This document shows, in pieces, positions 47,601-59,947 of a stretch of 64,000 nucleotides of DNA (positions are counted from its first letter, which is position 1; each line of letters begins with the position of its first letter). The stretch is from Notospermus geniculatus (taxonomy: Eukaryota; Nemertea; Pilidiophora; Heteronemertea; Lineidae), in NCBI GenBank assembly GCA_002633025.1, contig NMRB01000135.1, positions 384,599 through 448,598 on the forward strand. The letters are read 5' to 3'. The notes beneath the pieces are model-generated. The model was not told the origin of the DNA. It saw only the letters and a list, made by a program, of their open reading frames with translations, and did not search any database. The position numbers were made by a program, and so were the translations under genes.

Positions 47601-47963
47601 GCTTCGTCCTTGACCTTCGTTTCCGCTTCCCGCCAGCCTTGGCAGCAGAGTTATACGACCATTGCTTGGCTTGCTCGATCCTTCGCCGTTGCCATAGCAA
47701 CCCGAGAGCAGCCGACCGAGATTTATTCCTGAATATCTTCCGCGTGTCATCGTCTTCCGCTTCCTTTCCAATATCCGGTTCCGGTGCGTCATTTCCGTTG
47801 TCAGTTTTATCCGAATCTTGCGTATTGCGTCTTTTTCCAGCTTTACGGAAGCTTTTGAGCCGTTTCGCCTTCTGGAGTTTGGCCTTGGTTTCCTCTCGTT
47901 TCAACTCTCGTTCGTAAGCGGCGTTTTTGTTGTAGGTCGTCAGCGGTGGCCCAGTTTTGGTGG
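41647..47963 (-). CDS. BCOR-like: BCOR/BCORL1-like corepressor, 3' part (861 aa visible, 6 exons)
   Basis: Homologue of the BCL6 corepressor family, which scaffolds the variant Polycomb complex PRC1.1 by binding PCGF1 through its PUFD domain. Exons are 47963-47524, 45169-45023, 44250-44084, 43963-43731, 43633-43498 and 43111-41647, all with GT-AG borders and matching phases. The first is a Lys/Arg-rich, NLS-like segment. Then come three ankyrin repeats ([52 protein letters not shown]), an acidic linker, and PUFD ([14 protein letters not shown] to about SVVRVDF). The ankyrin and linker text closely follows human BCOR, including [14 protein letters not shown] and LATYSGRT. After PUFD about 380 residues rich in Gln, His, Pro and Ser continue to the stop; vertebrate BCOR ends soon after PUFD. 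Upstream exons are missing: the first visible exon begins in mid-codon. Confidence 0.92.
45170..47523. other. Intron of the BCOR-like gene
   Basis: A 2.35-kb gap between two exons of matching phase 0. It holds no recognisable exon. An AT-rich patch lies at 46590-46625. A few paired words (AATTTTGACACCCGTCAACATGA at 46440 against TTTTGTTTCCTGTCAACATGA at 45390) suggest an old dispersed repeat. Confidence 0.6.
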
Positions 47964-50818
47964 CTAAAAATAGAAATAAAACATACTCCATTACTATTAC
48001 AGCATTGTAATGTATTTTTCCATCAGGGCAGAAGCCAAGACATCATTGGCCTTGGTAAGTGCAGTGCGGGGAAGAGGCCATCTGATGTTACTCATGTTTC
48101 CTTGGATGAGGTCTTTTACTTGCTTCTGCAAAGGCAAAAAGTACAAGGCACCACGGATTACAGCGACGGGCTGAAAAGGGATGATTAATCCCATATAGCC
48201 CAGGCTGGATTCGAACCCATGATCTGCCACTTTGCAAAGTGGACGTGATAACCACTAGGCTCTCTTAGCAGTCATTGAAAGCGCATCCCTTGCTCCAGCG
48301 TCTCATTTCTCCCGTCGATGCGTCTGCCTGCACAGCGGAATCCCACATGCAGTTCATGTCAACTATCGATCTTCCCAGCGGCAAACANGACGTCTGGGGC
48401 CCCTCTTCCTATGGTATGCTAACTAAGGCCATGTACTGAACGTATGCTGGGGCATGTTTTTTTCAACGATTCGGAGGTCCCCATAGAATTTCTTCGAACG
48501 CACGGCATGCCCGATCCTCTTAATTCTAGCGAGATGACAGTAAGCCAATCCACGCTCCATCATCCACCCTGATAGGTTACAGGCGCGTTGCCGATTCATC
48601 ACGCGAGACATGACATGATGATCGATGGAGGCGAATCGAAATTGATCTTCCGGAGGGGCGATGCACGACTGTTGGAATTGCCGACTAAATCGCCGGGATT
48701 CCTTTGGATACGCCGGAGACGTTTATATCGCCAAGTAATGCTGTGAGTAGGAAACAACACGATCAAAAACGTTCGGCGTAATCTGATAGATTAACTCTCC
48801 CCTTTCGATGACAGGCCTTCTACAGTTTGAAAAAACTTCATCGCAACTTGAAAAAATATCATTGAATCGAGAGTCGATTACGGCATCCAGAAACAACATT
48901 GAGCCAGCCGATAGAAAGCGGGTGGAAACCCGAGTCTCCAGGGAAACCTGCGCTGTCGAAAAGAATCTCCGATCACCAGACCTGAGATTCGCCAATCCGA
49001 GGGAATACACTCAATTCCTATATGGTGTGCACCGAACGATCGTCTGACACAGGACGTGAAAGCATTCACGCGCACAGTGCCATGATAAGCAGATAGGAAA
49101 ATGGGTAAAAAATACGATGGAAGCCGATTACACGGCAGAATGCGACAGTCATTGACGTCATCAGTCAAGATCGTTGATCGTTTGTTCTCAGTGACTTCAC
49201 TCGAGAAGGAATTACCAATTCGCAAAAGGAAATGGTGAATTGTATTGCAAACGTTATAACGTGTCACATCCGGTAGTATCTCACGAGTACACATACTGGC
49301 ATTGAACAAAGAATCCCTTTGCATTAAACATTACACGGTATTTTTCTCTAGCGAAACAATACTATTGAGCGGGCATAACTGAGCGTAGCTTAGTGACGCC
49401 GGAGTACGCTGCTGAGTAGTGTCTGATTACTGGGTGTACTGTTACCCGAGGCAATTCTATCGCGAGTCGCTTTTCGATCGAAGAAAAAAAAGTTTTGTAC
49501 ATGCGATACACGGCGGTGATCTGTTTCAAGAATGCCTCGTTTAGCGACACCACGTAATTAAAGGGAGGCATCTGATTGGTGAATTTTAATCACGTGATTA
49601 GCTGACGGAGCCCCAAATGACCCTTCGAATATATCCTTACAGAAGCAGACTACCTACAATCAGAAGTAGCTGCATTCCTATGACCACCACTCCTTACACA
49701 CCGTCTTTTCATTTAGTCTGACAAAGTTCCCTTTCTCCTTCCTTGGTCTGATCCTGCTCTAATCAAACGTAATGTACGTTACACAACATAATGTCATCAA
49801 CTCTACACAATTACGACACTTACATACATCATATTACATATTCAATTGTCCACACTTAACAAATTGTATTAAAAATCTCAAATAACCCGACGCCACACCC
49901 TTCTCGACCACTTCCCGGCGGCAGTCGCGCAACCGGATCGCGCCGTATGCGGTCTCACCCGGTTATTAAATCTTAATGTATAAATGTCATTATTTAAACA
50001 AGCTCCCGGCACTGTCGATCAATTAGCTACATACATGTATTTCATGTGTAATCCCGTCGCAGCCGTTTAGGTCTGAATTCTCTTCGCTGAATAGATCGGC
50101 GGAACGGCGGAGCTGTATCTCTGGTTGCTAGGCGAGGATCTATACACTAGCAGCCCACGCCATCGCTGTTTGCAAGCGGTTGAATACGTTCGATGAGAAT
50201 ACGAGAGCGCGTGGGTAGAATCGTGTAACGAACTCCGTAACATCGGAAGTGTTCGAAGTTCAAAGAGTTGATTTGGTCGGGAAACGCAAGATGGCAGCAC
50301 AGGTAACGTGATTTCACGCGGGACTGCAGATTTGGCAGACGGACGGATTAGATGGACACCATCACGATCAGAAGACCTAACGATCTATCCTGACGTCATA
50401 TATGAATAAATTATGATAATGATGCCAAATCTCATGACAGTCCTGCCCTCCAGCGGCGAAAAAACACACTAGCCAAGAATTCTCAGTTTATTGACGACTT
50501 TTGGTTCATGTATATTTTCATTTTCGACTTAATTTACTATTGGCAGAAAAAGGGTTACAATGAAGAATAATTCTTCAAAGATCGCCATTGAAGCACTGTC
50601 TCTTCTACTGTCCAAGCTAAGCCTTGGATATATAATCACTTCCCACTAGCATGTGCCTTTAATGGAGCTCTCACGGTAAGTTCTCGTAAGCCGTTGTTTT
50701 ATCACGCGGATTCCCGAGCCTAGTTCGAGGTAACCGGAGAGCCTCCTGACCATTGCGTGCGGGCTGTTAGAGTGGGTACTGAAAACGCTTGATGATGTAC
50801 GTCATATACGTGTTCGTT
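47964..50818. other. Upstream of the visible BCOR-like exons, no gene recognised
   Basis: It should contain intron or 5' exons of the BCOR-like gene, but none was recognised. A single N lies at 48388. A GGAAGTG (ETS-like) word at about 50249 is followed by ATGGCAGCACAG and GTAACG on the plus strand, which could be a short first exon of a divergent gene, but no further exons were found. Confidence 0.4.
48183..48272 (-). repeat. tRNA-derived SINE head
   Basis: On the minus strand AGCCTAGTGGTTATCACG (A-box region) is followed by GGGTTCGAATCCAGCC (B-box and T-arm). The anticodon region CCACTTTGCAAAGTGG forms a hairpin but with an even-sized loop, so it is not a functional tRNA. Confidence 0.55.
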
Positions 50819-51722
50819 GGGCGACTACGGTTACAAGAGAGGAAGAAAGAGCGAGAGGCGGAAAGAAATACGTCCCATAAAAGATGTAGAGCGATACCAG
50901 TGCGGATATAAAGAATAATATCGCATAAAAGATGTAATAGAGATGCCGTGCGTAAATAGCGAGGTTATTTCGTTCGCTCTATCTGAAAACGATAGCTGTA
51001 GGCGCCAAGATATGTTCTGGGGTAGACAATGTTGCTCGCACTTTATTTTTCATGTCATATGTGGTGGAAGTGGAGATACCAGAGACGATTCTACTATGAT
51101 AATCATGATGTCCCTTACGTGCATGCGCGATTTGTCCTTAAGGGTTATGCAAAGTGACTCGAAATCTCGAAATTTTGATGCAAAAAATCTGACTAATAAC
51201 TGCACAAATTGAGAAAAAAAGTCTCGGGGCTCCTCGGCAGCATCAGAAGAAGGGCCTCCGAACCTTATTTTCTCAATTTTGTGTGCAGTTAGTCAGATTT
51301 TTTTCGTCAAAAATTCGAGATTTCGAGCCACTTTTCATAACCCTTAAAAAGTTTCTTAGGCCATTTTTGTTTGTTGCTGGTGTGAAAGAATGGTAGTCTT
51401 ACGAATGCAAGTCCGAGTTACATAGTCTGGAATGTAAACAAACAATGGTGAATTGCCCATTGAGAGACAACTAGCACAAAAAGAAGCTCAAATTGAGCAG
51501 CGCCGTAAAGGTGTTAGGCGTAAAATATCCTGTTCACCTATCCTACCCTCTATCGATTCCGGTAGTTTAATTACAACCAACTATGCAGTGCAGCCCGAGG
51601 GATATCCACAATTCCCACTAAAAAAAAAAAAGTGAAATGGCCGACAGCTCTGGCAGTTCCGTTCTCAACGCCACGAGCTACGTGTTCATCGAGGGAAAAC
51701 GCCGTAGACACCATCGACAGCA
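50819..51722. repeat. Local direct duplication, unit 1
   Basis: GCGACTACGGTTACAAGAGA starts both this unit and the next (51724). The unit ends at a single N. It differs from unit 2 by a TTAA-flanked insert at 51142-51343 and an A-run near 51622. The arrangement suggests two alleles joined in series. Confidence 0.9.
51142..51343. mobile_element. 202-bp TTAA-flanked MITE with visible empty site
   Basis: TTAA at 51138-51141 and 51344-51347 flanks arms GGGTTATGCAAAGTGACTCG and, inverted, GGGTTATGAAAAGTGGCTCG, which pair over about 80 bp. Unit 2 reads TTTGTCCTTAAAAAGTTTCC (about 52049-52068) with a single TTAA. The TTAA target and clean empty site point to piggyBac-type mobilisation. Confidence 0.85.
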
Positions 51723-51723
51723 N

Positions 51724-52406
51724 GCGACTACGGTTACAAGAGAGGAAGAAAGAGCGAGAGGCGGAAAGAAATAACGTCCCATAAAAGATGTAGAGCGATA
51801 CCAGTGCGGATATAAAGAATGATATCGCATAAAAGATGTAATAGAGATGCCGTGCGTAAATAGCGAGGTTATTTCGTTCGCTCTATCTGAAAACGATAGC
51901 TGTAGGCGCCAAGATATGTTCTGGGGTAGACAATGTTGCTCGCACTTTATTTTTCATGTCATGTGTGTGGTGGAAGTGGAGATACCATATGAGATGATTC
52001 TACTATAATATTGATAATCGGGGGGTCCCTTACATGCATGCGCGCGATTTGTCCTTAAAAAGTTTCCATTTTGTTTGTTGCTGCTGGTGTGTAAAGAGTG
52101 GTAAGTCCGAGTTACATAGTCTGGAATGTAAACAAACAATGGTGAATTGCCCATTGAGAGACAACTAGCACAAAAAGAAGCTCAAATTGAGCAGCGCCGT
52201 AAAGGTGTTAGGCGTAAAATATCCTGTTCACCTATCCTACCCTCTATCGATTCCGGTAGTTTAATTACAACCAACTATGCAGTGCAGCCCGAGGGATATC
52301 CACAATTCCCACTAAAGTTAAATGGCCGACAGCTCTGGCAGTTCCGTTCTCAACGCCACGAGCTACGTGTTCATCGAGGGAAAACGCCGTAGACACCATC
52401 GACAGC
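51724..52406. repeat. Local direct duplication, unit 2
   Basis: Repeats 50819-51722 and then runs on into unique sequence. It lacks the TTAA-flanked MITE. Confidence 0.9.
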
Positions 52407-52630
52407 ACACGCAAAGAACGTTTTTTCTTCACATCAGCTCAGAGGATTTTCGATCCATCAGCAGCGATGAGGTTGGTCTACAGCGCTGGGCGGACGTGAA
52501 AAACAGCACGACTTGCGCAGAGTCGGATTCGTCATATCCTGACATGGCGGTGGACGGATCGGACTACACTTCCGGTTGCACGGTGGCCGTGTGCTGCAAC
52601 CTCGTCCCCGGGCTTAATTTCCGCGATTAG
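52322..52630 (+). CDS. Hypothetical short ORF (102 aa), doubtful
   Basis: Begins ATGGCCGACAGCTCTGGC and reads 102 codons. The first 28 codons are also present without change in the other duplicate (51639-51722). Composition is polar with an Arg/His-rich stretch and no known domain. It could be a first coding exon on the plus strand, or nothing. No splice partners were found. Confidence 0.2.
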   Translation: MADSSGSSVLNATSYVFIEGKRRRHHRQHTQRTFFLHISSEDFRSISSDEVGLQRWADVKNSTTCAESDSSYPDMAVDGSDYTSGCTVAVCCNLVPGLNFRD

Positions 52631-53952
52631 GGCTTATTCAGCCCTGGATACAAAACTGAAATCCCAAAGACGGGCAAACGTAGGTCCGTGGAGGTGGACT
52701 TCGACCCCATAAAACGCAAATGGATAGTTCTCATCACCACCCCAAGTCCTTTTTTATGAACAGGAAGCAGCAGTTCCCGGTCGCACTTCGCCAGGACAGG
52801 CCGACGAAAAAAAATAACAATCATCATGAAACGGCAATCGTTCCCTCAACGGCTCCCCGATAGATCATAACAGCTCGTTCCCTCGGCGTACACCACACGG
52901 CCGCCGATAGAACGTTTACACAAAGAAAGAGCCGTTAACGTCGATGTGTGTACTTAACCGAATTCTGTTTCCTCGTCAGTCGAACGGCGATCAATTTGTG
53001 AGCGTTTTATCAAGGAACGCTTTGCCGGGTGGCAATCGTTTGCTTATTATGCTCAGCGGACGGCTGGTTCGTCTGGTACGAGAGGGTTGCACACCGGTCA
53101 CAAGATGAAAACCTTCTGACGGCGGCTGAATCTTCATTTTTTAGGGATTTCATATACATGTACACATACGTTTTTTTAGGTTGGATTGAGTACAGAAATA
53201 TGAGTTGCAGGGCCCGTCCGATATTGGACAATTTTGCCACCATCAATGCCCTTTGAATTTGAGTATTGGCTTTTGGTAAACCTTCCTTCTCTCGAGACGA
53301 TGTACCAACTCGAAGATCCACATCTGCCGCGTGTTCGCCTCTCCTGCTGCAGTCTACAACGACGGAATTAACAGCGTATCGTGGAGTACGGGTACCTAAA
53401 AAACTATTTACTGTTTTCGTTGAGAAAGAGCCGCACTCAATATTGGTTCGCTTCCAACGAGGAGAAATATTTTGCCGATACTTCTAAAACAACCGGGTGA
53501 TAGCGCCGTATCTCCTTGCATATCATCGCTTCGGTAATCTTTACCCGGTTCGTGTTTTATTAGCCGAGCCTTCATTCATTTTCACCCGTGTCACCGTCTA
53601 GTCATACTTTAGTAATCCTCCGGCAATCTCGCGAGACAAGATATTACGCCGAGATTACAACTCAAAACTGACGCCTCTGCACGTCGTTCACAGGTCGCAA
53701 TACGAAATTAAAATCGCGTTGAGAATATATTCTGACGTCATGAGTCAGTGTCACGTGATGTCTGTTCGTGAACGGCAGAGGAATGTGACTCGAGGGAACA
53801 GTTTCGAACGACTAATGGAAAATAATGAATTTTGCATTTCGACGCGAGGTGAGTTATAGCCCGTTGGCAGTATTGAGCGTTTACGTGGGCTGTTTTTGAC
53901 ATAGATTTTTTAGGAAGGACCGTCGAAGTCCGAGGTAGATGACCTCGACTGC
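52631..53952. other. Gene-free stretch
   Basis: No exon, RNA gene or clear transposon is recognised. Confidence 0.35.
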
Positions 53953-54557
53953 TGTCTTTCAACCAATCTCGTTCCCAGGGTCTTCCACCTCCGTCAACCT
54001 CGGTCCACTCCACCGTCACAACTCCGCAAATTTAAGGAGAGCATGTTGCCAATTCACTTAATGACTGGTTCACAGCACCGACCAATCAGGAGGCAGGAGT
54101 TAAGCTCTGGGGACGAGGTTGTTTCTCAAGGTGGCAACACTTCCAGCACGACGTGACCATACATGTACATTTTCTATGGACAGATGTTACTACATTTCGA
54201 CTATGTACGCCAAGGGCTTCAAAGGATAAACGCCTCTCACGCAATACGACAACGAGTTTTCCCAAATCCTGTAAAGGCCTGTCTACACGATCATACATTT
54301 GTTCAAAACATCATCATACATTTGTATGATGATGTCCAAGCTTGTGTGTCGATTTCTGTCTTGTGACAATGCAGCTAGAATTTTGAACATCATCATACAT
54401 TGTTCAAAACAGCATCATACACTTGCATGATGATGTTCAAGTTTGTTGTGGATTTCGATCTACAGTCCAACATTCATGAACTTTGTATGATGAAGTATGA
54501 TGGAGAAAGGATAATGTTGGATGCTGTTCAAGTTTGTTGGGAAAACCGTCCACACGA
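53953..54557. repeat. Local direct duplication, unit 1 with extra insert
   Basis: CTGTCTTTCAACCAATCTCG starts this unit and the next at 54559. From 54271 it carries about 285 bp absent from unit 2: paired ATCATCATACATTTG and TGTATGATGATG words between CTGTCTACACGA and CGTCCACACGA ends, likely an inverted-repeat transposon cut off by the N at 54558. Confidence 0.85.
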
Positions 54558-54558
54558 N

Positions 54559-54883
54559 CTGTCTTTCAACCAATCTCGTTCCCAGGGTCTTCCACCTCCG
54601 TCAACCTCGGTCCACTCCACCGTCACAACTCCGCAAATTTAAGGAGAGCATGTTGCCAATTCACTTAATGACTGGTTCACAGCACCGACCAATCAGGAGG
54701 CAGGAGTTAAGCTCTGGGGACGAGGTTGTTTCTCAAGGTGGCGACACTTCCAGCACGACGTGACCATAAGTAAATGTACATTTTCTATGGACAGATGTTA
54801 CTACATTTCGACTATGTACGCCAAGGGCTTCAAAGGATAAACGCCTCTCACGCAATACGACAACGAGTTTTCCCAAATCCTGT
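54559..54883. repeat. Local direct duplication, unit 2
   Basis: Nearly identical to 53953-54270, then continues directly into unique DNA where unit 1 has the insert. One-N junction at 54558. Confidence 0.9.
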
Positions 54884-56481
54884 TACAGTAATAAGCGAGC
54901 GATACGACAACATTACAAACGGCACCGCGCCGTGGAAAAGCAATCGTTTATGCAGGCAACGCTTGAGCGGCTCTCACGACTGATTCCCGTGGGCAATTTG
55001 CGAGCCATATCGGTTCAGCGTTATCGTGGAAGCTGCCGGTGGAGCGAGGGGAATGCTACGACTGAGTTCATACGTTAACCGTCAATGGCCCGAGAAACGG
55101 TGTTAAGTCTACCTGTTAAGTGCAAGGTCATCCTCATGTTTGACGTTTATAATTTGATTTTGAATTTTTACTCAAAATTACTGCGTGTTTTAAATACGCA
55201 TGTTAGTTGAGAGCTTTATATAACTGACAAGGCCTTTTGTCACCTCCGACAAATCCTGAGACGTACTGAGTTTTGATTGGTCAATGCGTGATCAACTGGC
55301 CTTGCATCAAAACACCACGAAAGATTTTCTTCACTGAAACCTGAACGCAAATCCCAATGTAAAACACCACGAAGAGAGCCGAACGAAAGAATAGAGTAGA
55401 CGTTCGCGTTCGCGTTTCGGGGACTTTGCGAAACCTCTCTAATTTCCTTGCCAACAGTGCGAGAGAAAAAGACGATAAACGATCACGTTTAACAAAGCGG
55501 ACTGCTCGCCCCCAAAGCGTCGATCCATTAATTTCAGAACCGAGTGTAAAGAAAGAAAGGCGATGCCAGTATTGATAGAAACGATGTTTACTGCCATTCT
55601 AGTAGTCACTTATCCCCCCACCGCTGTCGGCGCCGGAAACAGTCGGAGATGTAATGGTTAAACAGGTGCGTTTGTCTCGGAAAATATTACAGGTTGAAAA
55701 AGATCGTTATCACGAATACATCGAGGTTTTTCTAGGCCTACTAAGTCGTTCTGTTTCGAATACCGACCCCAAAAGACTTGGTTTCGTAGCTTTAACAAAC
55801 GTTCGAGTGAACGAGACCCCGCTGACGGAATTCCACGGGGCGAAATAATACCTGGCTGGTTTATGTAACCTGTTTCGTGAGATTGTTGGCAATGAAAGTA
55901 GGGTAAGGCCATCCGATGCCGGGATCGATCGCACACATTAAATATGTGTCAAAAATAAACACAGTCGTTGAGAAACGAGAGTCGTTAGTTAACGTGGGCA
56001 CCATGGATTGAGTTAAAACCGCCGATAAATATCAAACCGTAAAAACTCAATATCCAGTGCAAAAACTAGACAGGTTTTGCACAATGTAAACACTTAAACA
56101 TCGCGCGCCACGTGATAAGTGGATTCAACTTTTTTGGAATAGAAAACACCACGTTTTTCAATGGCACAACGCAACTGAAAACCATCCCCACGTAATTGGA
56201 CAAATGTACTGTAAACTGACACCACGGAAAGGGCGCAGGACTACTCTACTGCGCATGTGCTCACCTCCACGAAGGCCATCTGGTACTTCTGTCATTATCC
56301 CCAGTATCAAATTCACGAAACAAATTTTGCCAATTTAGTTTTCTTTTTCTTCAGCGCGGATCTCGCCGGAAACGATAACGCAGAAAAGTAGAAAAGACGC
56401 AAAAAGCGTTTCTTGCTGGTGGCAAGACATAAAGCTAGACAATTAGTCGTGGTACCGTCAGGAAAGCGGGAGTGCAGGTAC
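54884..56481. other. Gene-free stretch
   Basis: No exon or RNA gene is recognised in this stretch. Confidence 0.35.
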
Positions 56482-56964
56482 GGGCGGTTATAACCGCAGA
56501 TAAAGACGTACAAGACGTTGTTATTCATCATCTCTAGTCGCGGACTGACGAGATCTCGAGTCGTCGCCAAGAAAGACGTTGGGCGGCGCTGCTGTCGAGA
56601 CGAACTCGAATCGTAGCTAAGAAAGGCATTGGGCGGCGTTGCAGTCATCAGGACGATCTTGAATCGTTGTCAAGAAAGACGTTGGGCGGCGCTGCAGTGG
56701 TCAGGATGATCTGGAGTCGTAGATGATACACGACGTTGCAAAAATTAGAAGAGATGGGGAAGACGCAAAAAGCGATGGTCTGCAGATCATCTTTACGACA
56801 AGCGCCACCCAACGTCTTCTCAGCTATGACTAGAGATCACCCCGACGACTACAGCGCCGCCCAACGTCTTTCCTATGACTCGAGATCACTTCACAATGAC
56901 TACAGATCATGAATAACAACGTATTTAGTTCGTAACGTATCTATTTGCGAATTGTGACCGCTCA
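56482..56964. mobile_element. Foldback-like element with inverted arrays of GTTGGGCGGCGCTGCAGT
   Basis: The left end GGGCGGTTATAACCGCAGAT continues into AAAGACGT. The right end carries TATCTATTTGCGAATTGTGACCG as its diverged inverse. Three roughly 55-bp tandem units with AAGACGTTGGGCGGCGCTGC (56574-56720) face inverted units with GCCGCCCAACGTCTT (56800-56870). Related copies lie at 61087-61190 and 63155-63476. Confidence 0.65.
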
Positions 56965-57880
56965 TAAGCGCACGTGGACAAAACAGCTTGCCCCAACTCG
57001 CCACGCAGCACACCGAATCCAAGTAAACTCGCATCTCTCTAATCCCAGCTACATATCGTGAACGCCTACCTGGCAATTAGGCGGTCCTTTGATGACTCTA
57101 AGACGTGCCGTAGTTAAGGTAATGTCGATTTCCCTCGCCTTAGAAAGAAACCTGCTGGGTGCGTGACTACAATGTTAATGACCTTCGACGTGACCTTGAA
57201 CTTTTGAGGTTCGATTTTCTCTGACCGGAGACCAGGCAAGTTCAACCTGTGATAGGTAATCTCGCAGGGTGCAGAGGGAGGGAGCCCAAGCCTAAGGCGG
57301 CGGGTTGGATTCCGGCGTCCGTCGACGGACAGGGCATATTCTAAGATATAATATGCCCCGCCCGTCGTAATGAAAGAACGGGCCATATTACATATGTATA
57401 TCTTAGAATGCTTCAGACATCGTTACTGCAACGAACTGCTTTCACTCTGAAAGTGACGTCGATGCTTTTTAATTTCAACGGCCACAATGTGCGCGTAGAG
57501 GCGATGCCTTTTCCGGAACGTTAATCCGAGATCGGGAAAATACATTTTGTAATTGAGTCAAATCCCCGAGAAGTATACAAACCTGACGGTGGAGAGACGC
57601 CACCACGATATCGAAGAAATTACTTTACCGCGAGGTGAATTCAATCACCCCACCACACCATACAATCGGCAACCCGGTCGCCAATCTTCCTCCACGCGTC
57701 CTGCTTTTATCCACCTGATTGCATCTGGTCGCGTATTCCGAGTTTAATCCGCCGGCAATAATCTAATAGCTACTTGTTAGGCATTCATCCGGCGTTACCG
57801 CGGTACCAGTCATGTCACGACGGGCCCCGCGAGGCGTGGACTGCAGGCGACCATTTCTCTAATTTCACTATGGTTACGCC
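56965..57880. other. Gene-free stretch
   Basis: No exon recognised. An open frame at 57114-57386 on the minus strand has no domain or splice support. Confidence 0.35.
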
Positions 57881-58605
57881 GCGTAAATGAATTCGACAAG
57901 GTTTGGAGCGAGAGCTGGAGACGCAGTTAACTTATATTCTTTTTTGTATGCACTATTAGGGAAACACATTGAAAGGGTCTTTAACCCCCTCATTACCTAA
58001 GGCACACTTCCGAAACGCGCAGCTGCAGCTTCTCAGTTCGCCGCTAGGGGCCGCGGCAGTTTTAATCTTTCTGGCTAAATATGCGCCGTAGATGTTGACT
58101 TTTGACTTGCCGGCCAAAATTTCATTGTATTAATATTTCCTTGTACTTTTCAAGTAATGGAAATTAATAAAGAAACTGAAACTGGCTAGTAGACCGTCTG
58201 ACGTGCCATGAGTACGAGACGAAGATGAATAATGGACGACGCACTCCGCGGCCTCAAGGACGGCCGTAGGCCGGGTAACAAACGAGGGGCAGGGAAAGGC
58301 CGTTGCCGGGCTGAGAGAAATCATAAAAGAGGGATTTGTTGGTCGATACTGGGTCGATTCATACGCTCGTGTCTCTGCCAACCGGACCAGCAGGCGGCCT
58401 TGCTGAAACCTAGGCGATCTCGATTGGAAGATATTTTATGTTTGACGTGTCGATAAATTTCTCAGGCAAAGCGAATTTATGAAAGTCAGACAATGGGAAA
58501 GTTAATCCCAAGATCATGCACGAACGGGCGAACGCCATTTTGCTGTACTGCACAGGCGGCACCTAACGGCGGGTTTAAGAACTAGGAGTGGCATACTGTG
58601 GATTA
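57881..58605. repeat. Local direct duplication, unit 1 with LINE-tail insert
   Basis: Matches 59030-59632. It carries about 115 bp absent from unit 2 (about 58069-58184) ending AATAAAGAAACTGAAACTGG, the look of a 5'-truncated LINE or SINE 3' tail. The 74-codon open frame present in both units (58232-58456, 59266-59490) is kept because the DNA is duplicated; no homology was recognised. Confidence 0.85.
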
Positions 58606-58608
58606 AGG

Positions 58609-58773
58609 AATTGATACCGAACTGGAGGTATTGGTTGTCTCACCAAACCCGCGAGGGTGGAGCTAAAATGCAGACCTAAACCCGAGGCGCTTCGCCGAGG
58701 GTTTAGGTCGGAATGACAGCTCCACCCGAGCGGGTTTGGTGAGACGACCAATACCGACAGTGAGGTATCAATT
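58609..58773. mobile_element. 165-bp palindromic MITE
   Basis: The left arm AATTGATACCGAACTGGAGG and inner GGTATTGGTTGTCTCACCAA pair with the right arm (TTGGTGAGACGACCAATACC). The centre is CCTAAACCCGAGGCG against CGAGGGTTTAGG. Absent from the corresponding position of unit 2. Confidence 0.75.
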
Positions 58774-59029
58774 TCTATTCTAAACCACCTTTCCATAGAC
58801 CTTTCTGGCACTAAAACATTCATAGGCCTATTCAGTTCAGTGCGATTTGACTGCAAATAGGCCTATTTTGAGATGTTCAGAGTCAATCCGACCCGGCATC
58901 CGGCTCCGCGGATGACGCTACGTCGATGACGCGACGTCACTGTGTAACAACATGTACATCGTGCCTACATCGTGTACATCGGTGTGCAGCGCTAGGCCCA
59001 ACAAGCTGCAGGAGCCGAAATGAGACAGN

Positions 59030-59632
59030 GCGTAAATGAATTCGACAAGGTTTGGAGCGAGAGCTGGAGATGCAGTTAACTTATATTCTTTTTTGTATGC
59101 ACTATTAGGGAAACACATTGAAAGGGCCTTTAACCCTCTCATTACCTAAGGCACACTTCCGACATGTGTAGCTGCAGCTTCTCAGTTCGCCGCCAGGGGC
59201 CGCGGCAGTTTTAATCTGGCTGGTAGACCGTCTGACGTGCCATGAGTACGAGACGAAGATGAATAATGGACGACGCACTCCGCGGCCTCAAGGACGGCCG
59301 TAGGCCGGGTAACAAACGAGAGGCAGGGAAAGGCCGTTGCCGGGCTGAGAGAAATCATAACAGAGGGATTTGTTGGTCGATACTGGGTCGATTCATACGC
59401 TCGTGTCTCTGCCAACCGGACCAGCAGGCGGCCTTGCTGAAACCTAGGCGATCTCGATTGGAAGATATTTTATGTTTGACCTGTCGATAAATTTCCCAGG
59501 CAAACCGAATTTATGTAAGTCAGACAATGAGGAAGTTAATCCCAAGATCATGAACGAACGGGCGAACGTCATTGCTGTACTGCACAGGCGGCACCTAACG
59601 GCGGGTTGAAGAACTAGGAGTGGCATACTGTG
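59030..59632. repeat. Local direct duplication, unit 2
   Basis: Repeats unit 1 from GCGTAAATGAATTCGACAAG directly after the N at 59029, lacking the LINE-tail insert. Confidence 0.9.
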
Positions 59633-59646
59633 GAGGCGGCACCTAT

Positions 59647-59947
59647 GGGCGGGTTTTAGTACTACGAGTCACATCACGATGGTTAAAAATCCATTTGTAG
59701 AACCTCAGTTCTTTAGGACAGACGTCTCTGCCAGCCAAGGCAATTTTCGTCTGCTCCCNGAGGCTAATGCATTATCCATTGAAAACAAGGCTCACTGTGA
59801 CCAAGGTGGTTTAGAATACGGCACCCGCCATGTATGGGCGGGTTTTAGCACTACGAGTCACATCACGATGGTTAAAAATCCACTTGTGGAACCTCAGTTC
59901 TTTAGGACAGACGTCTCTGCCAGCCAAGGCAATTTTCGTCTGCTCCC
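59647..59947. repeat. Short direct duplication across an N (59759)
   Basis: GCGGGTTTTAGTACTACGAG to TTTTCGTCTGCTCCC (59647-59758) recurs at about 59838-59947. The first copy stops at the N. Confidence 0.85.

Noticed and set aside
48183-48272. A functional tRNA gene
   Set aside because: A- and B-boxes are present, but the anticodon loop has the wrong size and the acceptor stem does not pair.
58232-59490. A conserved 74-residue gene in two copies
   Set aside because: The conservation is explained by the local DNA duplication across a single N; both strands are equally open and no domain is recognisable.
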